Below, piece by piece: positions 1 through 5,335 of a DNA stretch of 11,889 bases; within the stretch, counting starts at the first letter, position 1, and the number at the start of each line of letters is the position of its first letter. The stretch covers positions 1-11,889 of the forward strand of contig JASEGF010000048.1 of NCBI GenBank assembly GCA_030017935.1, written 5' to 3'. This stretch comes from Bacteroidales bacterium (GTDB lineage: Bacteria > Bacteroidota > Bacteroidia > Bacteroidales > DTU049). The notes under the pieces were generated by a model that saw only the letters and a program-made list of their open reading frames with translations, was not told the origin of the DNA and made no database searches. The translations under genes were made by a program, and so were the position numbers.

Positions 1-262
1 GATGAAAGGTGGGATATATAGTGTATCAACTGTTCATGAGAAGATAACAGATTTCGTAGGCTGGATATATTTCAAGTTCCGAGGAGTGGCGACGAAATAT
101 TTAACAAATTACATAATGTGGTTTGTTGTTAAGGGTAAGTATTTGGCGGAGAAGATTATAGAAGATACGGGGAGGATATTGAATTTGGCGGCGTCGGATA
201 GGCGGGCATGGGAGCGGTACAGTTATTTGATGTCTAAAACATATTTAATTTATAACATTTAA
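1..262 (+). CDS. C-terminal part of an IS transposase, probably IS1595-like (5' end outside window)
   Basis: The reading frame is open from the first base and ends at a TAA at 260-262. The ATG at 2-4 is probably internal, because only the C-terminal end of a transposase is present. The best clue is the segment FRGVATKYLTNYIMWF (about residues 27-42), which resembles the 'RGVATKYL-NYL-WF' block near the C-terminus of IS1595/ISXO2-type DDE transposases. The preceding STVHEKITDF resembles the stretch just before that block. This family assignment is from memory of the motif and is moderate. The first 240 bases have about 40% G+C by count, against about 27% in a sample of rpsT, which fits acquired DNA. 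No terminal inverted repeat could be recognised downstream, so I cannot say whether the element is complete or a remnant. Confidence 0.5.
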   Translation, partial: MKGGIYSVSTVHEKITDFVGWIYFKFRGVATKYLTNYIMWFVVKGKYLAEKIIEDTGRILNLAASDRRAWERYSYLMSKTYLIYNI

Positions 263-302
263 ATTTTTTTTCTCTATCTTTACCCTTTCTTATTCTTACC
301 CC
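263..302 (+). other. Polypyrimidine tract after the transposase
   Basis: Between the transposase stop and about position 302 the plus strand is almost entirely T and C, with only a few A and no G. It may be part of the IS end or simple biased sequence. No hairpin is evident in it. Confidence 0.4.
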
Positions 303-370
303 ACATATTAATCAATAACATAACTATTCTTCCATTTTATTTCTTAAGCATCTTTTCAAAAAAATTATTT

Positions 371-378
371 TAATTTTG
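371..378 (+). promoter_or_regulatory. Bacteroidota-type -7 box (TAATTTTG) of the FKBP lipoprotein gene
   Basis: TAATTTTG matches the TAnnTTTG element used by the primary sigma factor of Bacteroidota. It lies 15 nt before the ATG at 394. No clear TTTG-like -33 element is seen about 19 nt upstream. The box contains the TTG that would be the start codon of a longer reading, which argues against that start. Confidence 0.5.
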
Positions 379-393
379 AAAAAAACTATTAAT

Positions 394-942
394 ATGAAAT
401 TTGTTAATATTGTCATTTTATCCCTTATAATTTTTTTAGCTTTAACAGGTTGTGAATGCAAAAGGAATGATGAACATAATACTACAAAAGTAAATATGGA
501 TTCTGAACTATACGAGGAGCATTTATTAGAAGCTAATAAACTTTATCTCAAGCAAGAGCAAAGAGATATAGCCACTTATATTCAAAGGAAAGGTTGGATA
601 ATGGATACTACACCTAGAGGTGTATATTATATGATTTATAAAAATGGAGATGGTGCCTTGCCCGAAAAGGGAGATATTGTCAGATTTGCTTTCAAAACTA
701 TGCTTATCAATGATCAGATATGTTATGATTCTGAGAAATCAGGGCCCAAAGAGGTAGAATTAGGAAAGTCTGAAATAGAAAGTGGATTAGAAGAAGTATT
801 ATATTATCTGCCAGAAGGTACGCAAGCTTTTGCTATAATTCCGTCATTTTTGGCTTTTGGTTGGTTAGGTGATGCAGAGAGCATTCCTACTAGAGCTGTG
901 TTAATTTATGATTTACATATATTAAAGGTGGTCAAAAGATAG
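394..942 (+). CDS. FKBP-type peptidyl-prolyl cis-trans isomerase lipoprotein (GldI-like)
   Basis: Likely an envelope-anchored folding catalyst that isomerises X-Pro bonds. From the ATG at 394 the product has 182 residues. A hydrophobic signal peptide ends in the lipobox LTGC, so Cys20 would be acylated. About 45 polar, helix-prone residues follow, then a FKBP domain from about residue 67 to the end. The order of blocks is typical: KGDIVRF, the YDS strand, the VELGKSEIESGLEE segment, IIPSFLAFG and the final LIYDL strand. Compared with FKBP12, the active-site Asp is kept (YDS), but Trp59 is replaced by Leu and Tyr82 by Phe, so catalytic strength is uncertain. An in-frame TTG at 376 would add six residues, but it lies in the promoter box, so I chose ATG 394. 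Gliding lipoprotein GldI belongs to this type. The identity as GldI itself is only an inference. Confidence 0.85.
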   Translation: MKFVNIVILSLIIFLALTGCECKRNDEHNTTKVNMDSELYEEHLLEANKLYLKQEQRDIATYIQRKGWIMDTTPRGVYYMIYKNGDGALPEKGDIVRFAFKTMLINDQICYDSEKSGPKEVELGKSEIESGLEEVLYYLPEGTQAFAIIPSFLAFGWLGDAESIPTRAVLIYDLHILKVVKR

Positions 943-946
943 GAGA

Positions 947-1576
947 TTAAAATTCTTCATATGGCACTGGTAGTGGATGTCTAGAATTATAACGTAAAAG
1001 GAAATTATATATTATTTTATTCTTCTTTTTAGCATGTAAAAGTTCATTATATAGTAAGTCATCTCGTTCTTTTAAAAATTTTAAAAAATTATCATAATTG
1101 AAATAAAATCTTTTCCCTGTTTGCAGCTCTATTACATATTCAACGTTAACTTTTCTACGTTCTACTATTGGGTATGAAACCCAGTAATTATAATAGTAAT
1201 AATCATCATATGAATTATAATATGTTATTTCAATATCATAGAAATGTATTAGTGATCCTATGATCGTAGCATGATAAAAATTATTTTCATATGCTTGTTT
1301 AATATAGACAGAATTATCTATAACAACAGCAAATAAAGTATCTAAACGACAATAATGCTTATTAATACTATCATTACAAGGTATCTCTACAGAGTATAAT
1401 GAGCCTGTATTATCTAATATTACTCTATAATCAGTATAGTCAGGATTATTATAATATAATGATTGAGGTTTTAAATATACTCCATCATTAAAAAAATATT
1501 TTCTAATTACAATTTCATTTTGAGAAAAAGCAGTTAAGGGAATTAACAATATTAAGATAAAATATTTAAATCTCAT
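947..1576 (-). CDS. Exported tyrosine-rich protein of unknown function
   Basis: I do not recognise this 209-residue protein. Residues 1-18 form a clear signal peptide ending TAFSQ, so it is probably exported to the periplasm or outer membrane. After it comes a segment with the pattern NDGVYLKPQSL (residues 30-40) followed by NNP, reminiscent of 'DGVY...NNP' segments in uncharacterised secreted Bacteroidota proteins. That resemblance is weak. The mature part is rich in Tyr and Asn, with a striking cluster at residues 119-132 (YYNSYDDYYYYNYW). There are two cysteines, Cys67 and Cys76, that could pair. The C-terminal third (about 155-195) is charged and probably helical. No sorting domain or lipobox is seen. 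Its ATG overlaps the TGA of the upstream thioesterase gene (ATGA, 1573-1576), so it is probably translated by coupling. Its stop lies 4 bp from the stop of the convergent lipoprotein gene. Confidence 0.75.
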   Translation of the reverse strand: MRFKYFILILLIPLTAFSQNEIVIRKYFFNDGVYLKPQSLYYNNPDYTDYRVILDNTGSLYSVEIPCNDSINKHYCRLDTLFAVVIDNSVYIKQAYENNFYHATIIGSLIHFYDIEITYYNSYDDYYYYNYWVSYPIVERRKVNVEYVIELQTGKRFYFNYDNFLKFLKERDDLLYNELLHAKKKNKIIYNFLLRYNSRHPLPVPYEEF

Positions 1577-1968
1577 CTATTATCATATTGTTGAGCTAAT
1601 TTTAATAGAAAAGTAGGCTTATGAATAATAAATCTTTTATAAATGCCATCAGCGATTAGACCTATAGAATCATAAGCTTTTACTTCGAAAGTTAAAACAT
1701 TACCTTCTATTTTGATGAGTTTAGCAATACTTCTCACTGTATCACCTATTCTAGTTGCCCTCAGATGTTTTACATTAATCTCTATACCAACGGTACAATA
1801 ATCTGATTCTAATCGTGGATCTACACAATCCATACAAGTTTTTTCCATAAATGCAACTAACGCTGGTGTAGAAAAAACATCTACTAATCCAGAGTTATAC
1901 TGTAGTGCTGAATCTTCTTGACTAACAATTTTCTCTTCTTCATAAGTAATGCCAATTTCTAATTCCAT
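1573..1968 (-). CDS. Hotdog-fold acyl-CoA thioesterase, FlK type
   Basis: A 131-residue hotdog protein resembling fluoroacetyl-CoA thioesterase FlK and its many housekeeping relatives. It probably hydrolyses a short or substituted acyl-CoA in the cytoplasm. From the ATG at 1966-1968 the motif VFSTPALVAFMEKTC gives Thr34 and Glu42, and INVKHLRAT gives His68. The spacings Thr+8=Glu and Glu+26=His are the same as in FlK (Thr42, Glu50, His76), so the catalytic set looks complete. The strand block RIGDTVRSIAKLIKIEGN is typical of the fold. The frame stays open to 2007, but that extension would run into the 3' end of tRNA-Arg, so I chose the ATG 20 nt after the tRNA. It may be transcribed with that tRNA. 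The following exported-protein gene overlaps it by 4 nt. The substrate is unknown, and nothing nearby suggests fluorinated compounds. Confidence 0.8.
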   Translation of the reverse strand: MELEIGITYEEEKIVSQEDSALQYNSGLVDVFSTPALVAFMEKTCMDCVDPRLESDYCTVGIEINVKHLRATRIGDTVRSIAKLIKIEGNVLTFEVKAYDSIGLIADGIYKRFIIHKPTFLLKLAQQYDNR

Positions 1969-1988
1969 AATTTTAAAATTTTTATTAG

Positions 1989-2062
1989 TGACTCCGGAGG
2001 GACTCAAACCCGCAACCCTCTGATCCGAAGTCAGATGCTCTATTCAATTGAGCTACGGAGCC
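1989..2062 (-). tRNA. tRNA-Arg (anticodon TCG)
   Basis: The reverse strand folds into a full cloverleaf of 74 nt including discriminator A, with no encoded CCA. The acceptor arm is GGCTCCG/CGGAGTC with one G-U pair, the D stem GCTC/GAGC and the anticodon stem TCTGA/TCAGA. The loop CTTCGGA gives anticodon TCG (reads CGA and perhaps other CGN codons). G36-G37 fits TrmD-type m1G37. Two oddities are visible. The T loop reads TTTGAGT, so position 56 is T instead of C. The D loop reads AATTGAATA, so position 19 is A instead of G. The T stem also has a C50-T64 mismatch. A15 and T48 can form the Levitt pair. Confidence 0.92.
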
Positions 2063-2071
2063 TAATATTAA

Positions 2072-2080
2072 CAAAATTTA
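2072..2080 (-). promoter_or_regulatory. Possible -7 box (TAAATTTTG) of the tRNA-Arg unit
   Basis: On the minus strand TAAATTTTG lies 9 nt before the tRNA-Arg 5' end. It is the TAnnTTTG pattern with one extra base between TA and TTTG, so it is a weaker match than the others in the window. Confidence 0.25.
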
Positions 2081-2130
2081 ATTTTTTTTCATTATTAACA
2101 TTTTTTACAATAATAATAAAATAGAGAATT

Positions 2131-2670
2131 TTATTCATTTTCTATATAATAAACCTCTCTATTCAATTCATTTCTTAATAAATCTAATGATTTTTTAATT
2201 GCAGGATAGTCTTTTTGTAGATACAATTCGAAAATTTTAATAGCAAATTCTGAATATGTATCATGTGCTTCATTATATGCTTGATTGATGATTTGTATCA
2301 TTTCTTCTTTAGCAGCTACCACGGATAGCCATGCTTTTCTACTAACATAAATTTGCTGACTCAGATTATATTCATATTCTTGTCTCAATACATCTAGCAT
2401 ATATTTATGTAAAGTGGAGATATTCTCGAAATTTTCTTTAGACATTTTAGTCAATAACTGCTCTGGAGCTATTCTCTCTAAAAACAATGCTAATCTCTCA
2501 TATGCTTGTATTTTTAAAGGTAAAAAATTTTTCCTCACATCTTCATCTCTAAGCGAACGTATTTCTTTTAAATGTCTTTCATTCATAGATTTTAATACAA
2601 ATAATGCTGTTATAAAAACTATTAAAGAAGGCACAAGAACTAGTAAAACTGTTATTATTCCTTGATTCAT
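2131..2670 (-). CDS. Conserved single-pass membrane protein of unknown function
   Basis: A 179-residue protein with one N-terminal transmembrane helix (about residues 5-27, hydrophobic and rich in Val, Leu and Ile) and a long charged, helical cytoplasmic part. The segment LPLKIQAYERLALFLERIAPEQLL (split here by no gap, residues about 50-73) matches my memory of a Bacteroidota-wide uncharacterised family, possibly the one named DUF7935, but I cannot confirm the number. Topology would be N-out with the bulk in the cytoplasm, given the positively charged stretch after the helix (KSMNERHLKEIRSLR). No catalytic motif is visible. It lies downstream of folP with a 64-bp gap that contains its own -7 box, so it may be transcribed both alone and from folP. 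Start is the ATG at 2668-2670. Confidence 0.75.
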   Translation of the reverse strand: MNQGIITVLLVLVPSLIVFITALFVLKSMNERHLKEIRSLRDEDVRKNFLPLKIQAYERLALFLERIAPEQLLTKMSKENFENISTLHKYMLDVLRQEYEYNLSQQIYVSRKAWLSVVAAKEEMIQIINQAYNEAHDTYSEFAIKIFELYLQKDYPAIKKSLDLLRNELNREVYYIENE

Positions 2671-2677
2671 TTTTTTA

Positions 2678-2685
2678 CAAAATTA
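2678..2685 (-). promoter_or_regulatory. -7 box (TAATTTTG) of the membrane protein gene
   Basis: TAATTTTG followed by TA on the minus strand, only 7 nt before the ATG at 2670. The 10-mer TAATTTTGTA is identical to those before folP and tpx. The transcript would be nearly leaderless. Confidence 0.5.
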
Positions 2686-2734
2686 CAAAAAATTTATTAT
2701 TTATTTTTAATATGCATTTAATTTTTTAAATGCC

Positions 2735-3574
2735 CTATTTATTTGCTATTAATAAGTTATATAGTTGAATGATATAATTAGCTTCTTTGACATCGTGTAC
2801 CCTCAAAATATCAGCCTTATTTATTAAAGCTTGAAGATTAAGAGCAGATGTTGGACATAGAGCATCATCAGGAGATATATCTAGTGCTTTATATATCATA
2901 CTTTTCCTAGATAACCCTATTAAAATAGGCCTATTATGGATGGTAAACTCTTTTAAATGATTTAAAATTTTATAATTATGTTCTATAGTTTTGCCAAACC
3001 CAAAACCAGGATCAATTATTATATCGTGAATGCAAGCATCTGATAAAACATGTAAGCGTTCCGAAAAAAAATAATTTATTTCTTCGATAACGTCATTATA
3101 ATGGGGATTTATCTGCATAGTAGATGGAGTCCCCTGCATGTGCATAGCTATATAGGGGATATGAGCATTAGCTACAGTTGTTATAATATCTGGATCCATC
3201 AATCCACTAGAAATATCATTTATTATATCAGCACCTTCGTCTATAGCATATTTAGCTGTTTTAGCATGATATGTATCAATAGAGATTATAATATTGGGGA
3301 AATTTTTTCGAATATGAGGTAAAATACTAGAAAGTCTTTCTATTTCTTCTTCAGCAGTTAATGGAGTAGATTGAGGACGAGTAGATTCTGCTCCTATGTC
3401 TATGATCGCAGCTCCATCATTAATCATAGATTCTACTTTGCTAATAGCCTGTTCTACTGATTTTACTCTACTATCTGCAAAATAAGAATCTGGGGTATAG
3501 TTTATTATCCCCATTATAGCTGGCAATTTGATTTCTGCTAACTGGTTTCTAAAATTAAATCTAATCTTATCCAT
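2735..3574 (-). CDS. folP: Dihydropteroate synthase
   Basis: Condenses 6-hydroxymethyl-7,8-dihydropterin diphosphate with p-aminobenzoate to give dihydropteroate in folate synthesis; it is the sulfonamide target. The 279 residues match the usual length. All family blocks are present in order: IINYTPDSYF (residues 23-32, Asn25), DIGAESTRP (59-67), SIDTYHA with Asp100, NDISSG with Asn119 (the pterin-binding residue), MHMQGTP (144-150), IIDPGFGFGKT with Asp188, LSRKS with Lys223, and RVHD with Arg257 and His259. No essential residue is missing. Start is ATG 3572-3574, 18 nt after a clear -7 box. It diverges from tmk with a 43-bp gap. In the Bacteroidota genomes I recall, folP is often followed by a diadenylate cyclase gene. 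Here the downstream neighbour is a membrane protein of unknown function instead. Confidence 0.97.
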   Translation of the reverse strand: MDKIRFNFRNQLAEIKLPAIMGIINYTPDSYFADSRVKSVEQAISKVESMINDGAAIIDIGAESTRPQSTPLTAEEEIERLSSILPHIRKNFPNIIISIDTYHAKTAKYAIDEGADIINDISSGLMDPDIITTVANAHIPYIAMHMQGTPSTMQINPHYNDVIEEINYFFSERLHVLSDACIHDIIIDPGFGFGKTIEHNYKILNHLKEFTIHNRPILIGLSRKSMIYKALDISPDDALCPTSALNLQALINKADILRVHDVKEANYIIQLYNLLIANK

Positions 3575-3592
3575 TTTTATTTTTTAATTTTA

Positions 3593-3600
3593 CAAAATTA
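3593..3600 (-). promoter_or_regulatory. -7 box (TAATTTTG) of folP
   Basis: TAATTTTG followed by TA on the minus strand, 18 nt upstream of the folP ATG. It forms one half of a palindrome with TAATTTTA on the plus strand at 3585-3592. Confidence 0.55.
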
Positions 3601-3605
3601 GAAAA

Positions 3606-3613
3606 TAATCTTG
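3606..3613 (+). promoter_or_regulatory. Candidate -7 box (TAATCTTG) of tmk
   Basis: TAATCTTG differs from TAnnTTTG at one base and ends 4 nt before the tmk ATG, which would give a leaderless mRNA. The alternative is TAATTTTA at 3585-3592, 25 nt before the ATG. I cannot decide between them. Confidence 0.3.
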
Positions 3614-3617
3614 CAAA

Positions 3618-4286
3618 ATGAGAAAAGGTAAATTTATAGTGATTGAAGGATTGGATGGATGCGGTAAATCTACACAGATAGACCTATTGACAAGTGCACT
3701 GCATCATAAAAGTATAAATACTCTAACCATACATTTTCCTAGGCGTAGCGATGAAGAATCTCCACTTTGGGGAACCATGATAAAGAAATTTTTGGATGGC
3801 TATTATGGTAATATAGACAAGGTACATCCAGAGCTTGTAGCACTTTTATTTGCTGGTGATAGATATAATGCAGCAGATGAAATAAATACAAATTTGAATT
3901 CAGGAAATTGGATAATATGTGATAGATATGTTTTGTCTAACATTGCTTATCAAGGTGCTAAACTCCCTTATGAAAATTGGAACAGTTTTGCTTATTGGAT
4001 TTTAAAAACAGAGTATGAGTATTTTAAAATTCCTAAACCAGATTTACAAATTATTTTATCAATGCCATTTCACTTTATAGAAAATAATCTTAAAATTAGA
4101 AAACAAAATTTTGAAGAAGACATTCATGAGCAATCAATGACCTTCCTAAAAAATGTTGACAAAATGTATGATTGGATAATTGAAAATATTCAAGATGATA
4201 TTAAATCATTACACTATAATGAAATAAAAAATATTAATGATGTTCATAAAGACATAATGCAAATGATAGATACACAATATTTTTAA
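3618..4286 (+). CDS. tmk: Thymidylate kinase (dTMP kinase)
   Basis: Phosphorylates dTMP to dTDP with ATP, an essential step in dTTP synthesis in the cytoplasm. The 222-residue product starts with the strand FIVIEGLDGCGKST: the P-loop is residues 11-19 with Lys17 and Ser18. The FPRR block (40-43) is the substrate-phosphate region, FAGDR (78-82) follows, and CDRYVLSNIAYQGAK (101-115) contains the family Asp-Arg motif and the residues that contact thymine. The LID region is RKQNFEEDIHEQ, followed by the usual helix ending VDKMYDW. The P-loop carries no Arg, so the catalytic basic residue would have to come from the LID, as in E. coli-type enzymes. Start is ATG 3618. It stands alone, divergent from folP. 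No obvious terminator hairpin follows within the 170 bp before tRNA-Glu. Confidence 0.95.
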   Translation: MRKGKFIVIEGLDGCGKSTQIDLLTSALHHKSINTLTIHFPRRSDEESPLWGTMIKKFLDGYYGNIDKVHPELVALLFAGDRYNAADEINTNLNSGNWIICDRYVLSNIAYQGAKLPYENWNSFAYWILKTEYEYFKIPKPDLQIILSMPFHFIENNLKIRKQNFEEDIHEQSMTFLKNVDKMYDWIIENIQDDIKSLHYNEIKNINDVHKDIMQMIDTQYF

Positions 4287-4342
4287 ATAATTATCAAAAA
4301 TTATATTCCTTTGCCATTCATTTTAGTAATATATATATATTT

Positions 4343-4358
4343 ATTGAAATGTTTCAAT
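4343..4358. repeat. Short perfect palindrome in the tmk-tRNA-Glu gap
   Basis: ATTGAAA and TTTCAAT are separated by TG. It is operator-like in form, but lies about 80 nt upstream of the tRNA-Glu promoter box. It has no T-run, so it is not an evident terminator. Function unknown. Confidence 0.3.
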
Positions 4359-4435
4359 CAAGTGCGGCAATGTGTAATTTTATAATAAAAGTTATAAATG
4401 TTATAAAAATATTTTTTAGATTGAAAAAATATTAC

Positions 4436-4443
4436 TAATTTTG
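4436..4443 (+). promoter_or_regulatory. -7 box (TAATTTTG) of the tRNA-Glu/rpsT unit
   Basis: TAATTTTG followed by CA lies 13 nt before the tRNA-Glu 5' end, an expected distance for a short tRNA leader. A TTG at 4421-4423 is closer than the usual -33 spacing, so the upstream element is unclear. Confidence 0.55.
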
Positions 4444-4456
4444 CAAAAATTATTTT

Positions 4457-4531
4457 GGCCCATTCGTCTAGACGGCCTAGGACGCCAGGTTTTCATCCTG
4501 GAAATCGGGGGTTCGAATCCCCCATGGGTCA
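4457..4531 (+). tRNA. tRNA-Glu (anticodon TTC)
   Basis: A complete cloverleaf: acceptor GGCCCAT/ATGGGTC (one G-U), D stem GTCT/AGGAC region as in other tRNA-Glu, anticodon stem CCAGG/CCTGG with loop TTTTCAT (anticodon TTC), T stem GGGGG/CCCCC with the canonical loop TTCGAAT, discriminator A, no encoded CCA. It is followed after 25 nt by rpsT with no terminator between, so tRNA and ribosomal protein mRNA are probably cut from one transcript. Confidence 0.97.
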
Positions 4532-4556
4532 CTAAATAAAAAAAATTTTTTAAACT

Positions 4557-4826
4557 ATGGCACATCATAAATCAGCGAAAAAACGCATTAGATCTAATGA
4601 AAAGAAAAGACTTTATAATAGATATTATAAAAAAACTATGCGTACTATGATTAAGAAAATTTTAGCAACGACAGATCCTAATGAAGCTATAAATATGCTA
4701 CCATCATTTTATTCAGTTGTAGATAAAAATGTAAAAAGAGGTATCATACATAAAAATAAGGGAGCTAATTTAAAACATAAAATTACCAAAGAGTTAAATA
4801 AAAGAAAAAATTTAACTACTGCATAA
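4557..4826 (+). CDS. rpsT: 30S ribosomal protein S20
   Basis: A primary 16S rRNA-binding protein that stabilises the small subunit. The 89-residue, very basic product begins MAHHKSAKKRIRSNEKKR, the S20 signature, followed by NRYYKKTMRTMIKKI. It ends in the conserved block RGIIHKNKGANLKHKIT before a short basic tail. Length is normal for the family and the protein should be three long helices. Start is the ATG at 4557, 25 nt after tRNA-Glu. The only promoter box seen lies before the tRNA, so synthesis of S20 is probably tied to processing of the tRNA precursor. A strong intrinsic terminator follows at 4858. Confidence 0.97.
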   Translation: MAHHKSAKKRIRSNEKKRLYNRYYKKTMRTMIKKILATTDPNEAINMLPSFYSVVDKNVKRGIIHKNKGANLKHKITKELNKRKNLTTA

Positions 4827-4857
4827 TTAGTTTTGTAATATATAAAATATTTTAACT

Positions 4858-4897
4858 AAAAATACATTATATTTTTTAATTATAATGTATTTTTTTA
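4858..4897 (+). terminator. Intrinsic terminator after rpsT
   Basis: A perfect 14-bp inverted repeat (4858-4871 with 4881-4894; core AATACATTATA / TATAATGTATT) with a 9-nt loop, running straight into a T-run. It is 31 nt after the rpsT stop. Confidence 0.85.
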
Positions 4898-5084
4898 TTT
4901 ATATATACCTTTCTAAATAAGCAATAAAAAATTATTTGAGTACTTATATATCGCTCTTATTTTAATATATTTTTAATATTTTTTACATTAATCATAAACT
5001 AATTCTATATATTAATTATTTTTATTAGTTTTTATTAAAAGATGTCGTTGAAAAGAATAGTTTCCCCAGAATGTTTGAAGGGAT

Positions 5085-5112
5085 TTTTTAATCTATGGTT
5101 ATAGATTAAAAA
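5085..5112. repeat. Perfect 12-bp hairpin with GGTT tetraloop
   Basis: TTTTTAATCTAT and ATAGATTAAAAA flank GGTT. The stem is perfect, but the T-run is on the 5' side and the A-run on the 3' side for both strands, so it lacks the trailing U tract of a classical terminator. It ends 4 bp before the inverted-repeat segment. Confidence 0.5.
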
Positions 5113-5116
5113 TATT

Positions 5117-5335
5117 TAATTAGTCGACCCTTAAAAACACAATAATCATTTGTTTGTTAATAACTTATTGATAATTTTTCATTTAAAATAATGCAAATTT
5201 TTGTAACTTTGAACCATAAAACTGGCAAATTTTAGAGAGGCTATTTTTATCTCTTTTTTAAAAATTTTACTACCAATTCCTCTTTATTTTTTAAAATAAA
5301 ATATTCAAATTGACTTTTTAAGGGACGACTAATTA
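5117..5335. mobile_element. Putative MITE or IS relic bounded by 21-bp inverted repeats
   Basis: The left arm 5117-5137 (contains TTAGTCGACCCTTAAAAA) and the right arm 5315-5335 (its reverse complement contains TTAGTCGTCCCTTAAAAA) match at 20 of 21 positions. The 177-bp interior has no coding capacity. The size and structure fit a non-autonomous element. Target duplication cannot be settled because the ends run into palindromic AATT/TAATTA. The right arm overlaps the stop codon of the GT2 gene. No transposase in this window has visibly matching ends. Confidence 0.5.
5204..5259 (+). ncRNA. Weak candidate small transcript inside the inverted-repeat segment
   Basis: TAACTTTG at 5204-5211 fits the TAnnTTTG box. 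About 20 nt downstream AGAGA (5234-5238) pairs with TCTCT (5250-5254), followed by a run of six T (5254-5259). Together these look like a promoter followed by a short terminator, giving an RNA of perhaps 40 nt. The stem is only 5 bp, so this is speculative. Confidence 0.2.

Larger units (their letters stand above)
4898..5332. other. Gene-free AT-rich stretch with hairpin and inverted-repeat element
   Basis: About 435 bp between the rpsT terminator and the stop of the GT2 gene. I see no plausible coding frame. Positions 4898-5040 are nearly pure A/T with no recognisable feature. A more mixed-base stretch (about 5041-5084) precedes a perfect hairpin at 5085-5112, and then the inverted-repeat-bounded segment 5117-5335. 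Confidence 0.6.

Noticed and set aside
376..393. TTG start adding six residues to the FKBP lipoprotein
   Set aside because: The TTG is part of the TAATTTTG promoter box, and the ATG at 394 gives a better-proportioned signal peptide.
1573..1968. Fluoroacetate resistance
   Set aside because: The catalytic spacing matches FlK, but many housekeeping hotdog enzymes share it and nothing nearby handles organofluorines.
1969..2007. Longer start for the thioesterase
   Set aside because: It would run into the 3' end of tRNA-Arg, and the added residues have no family similarity; ATG 1966-1968 starts the conserved part.
2414..2665. Open frame of 83 codons on the plus strand
   Set aside because: Antisense shadow of the membrane protein gene, with no family resemblance.
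3101..3322. Open frame of 73 codons on the plus strand
   Set aside because: Antisense shadow of folP, whose motifs cover the same bases.
5283..5300. Perfect 8-bp A/T inverted repeat TTTATTTT/AAAATAAA
   Set aside because: Made only of A and T in very AT-rich DNA; easily explained by chance.
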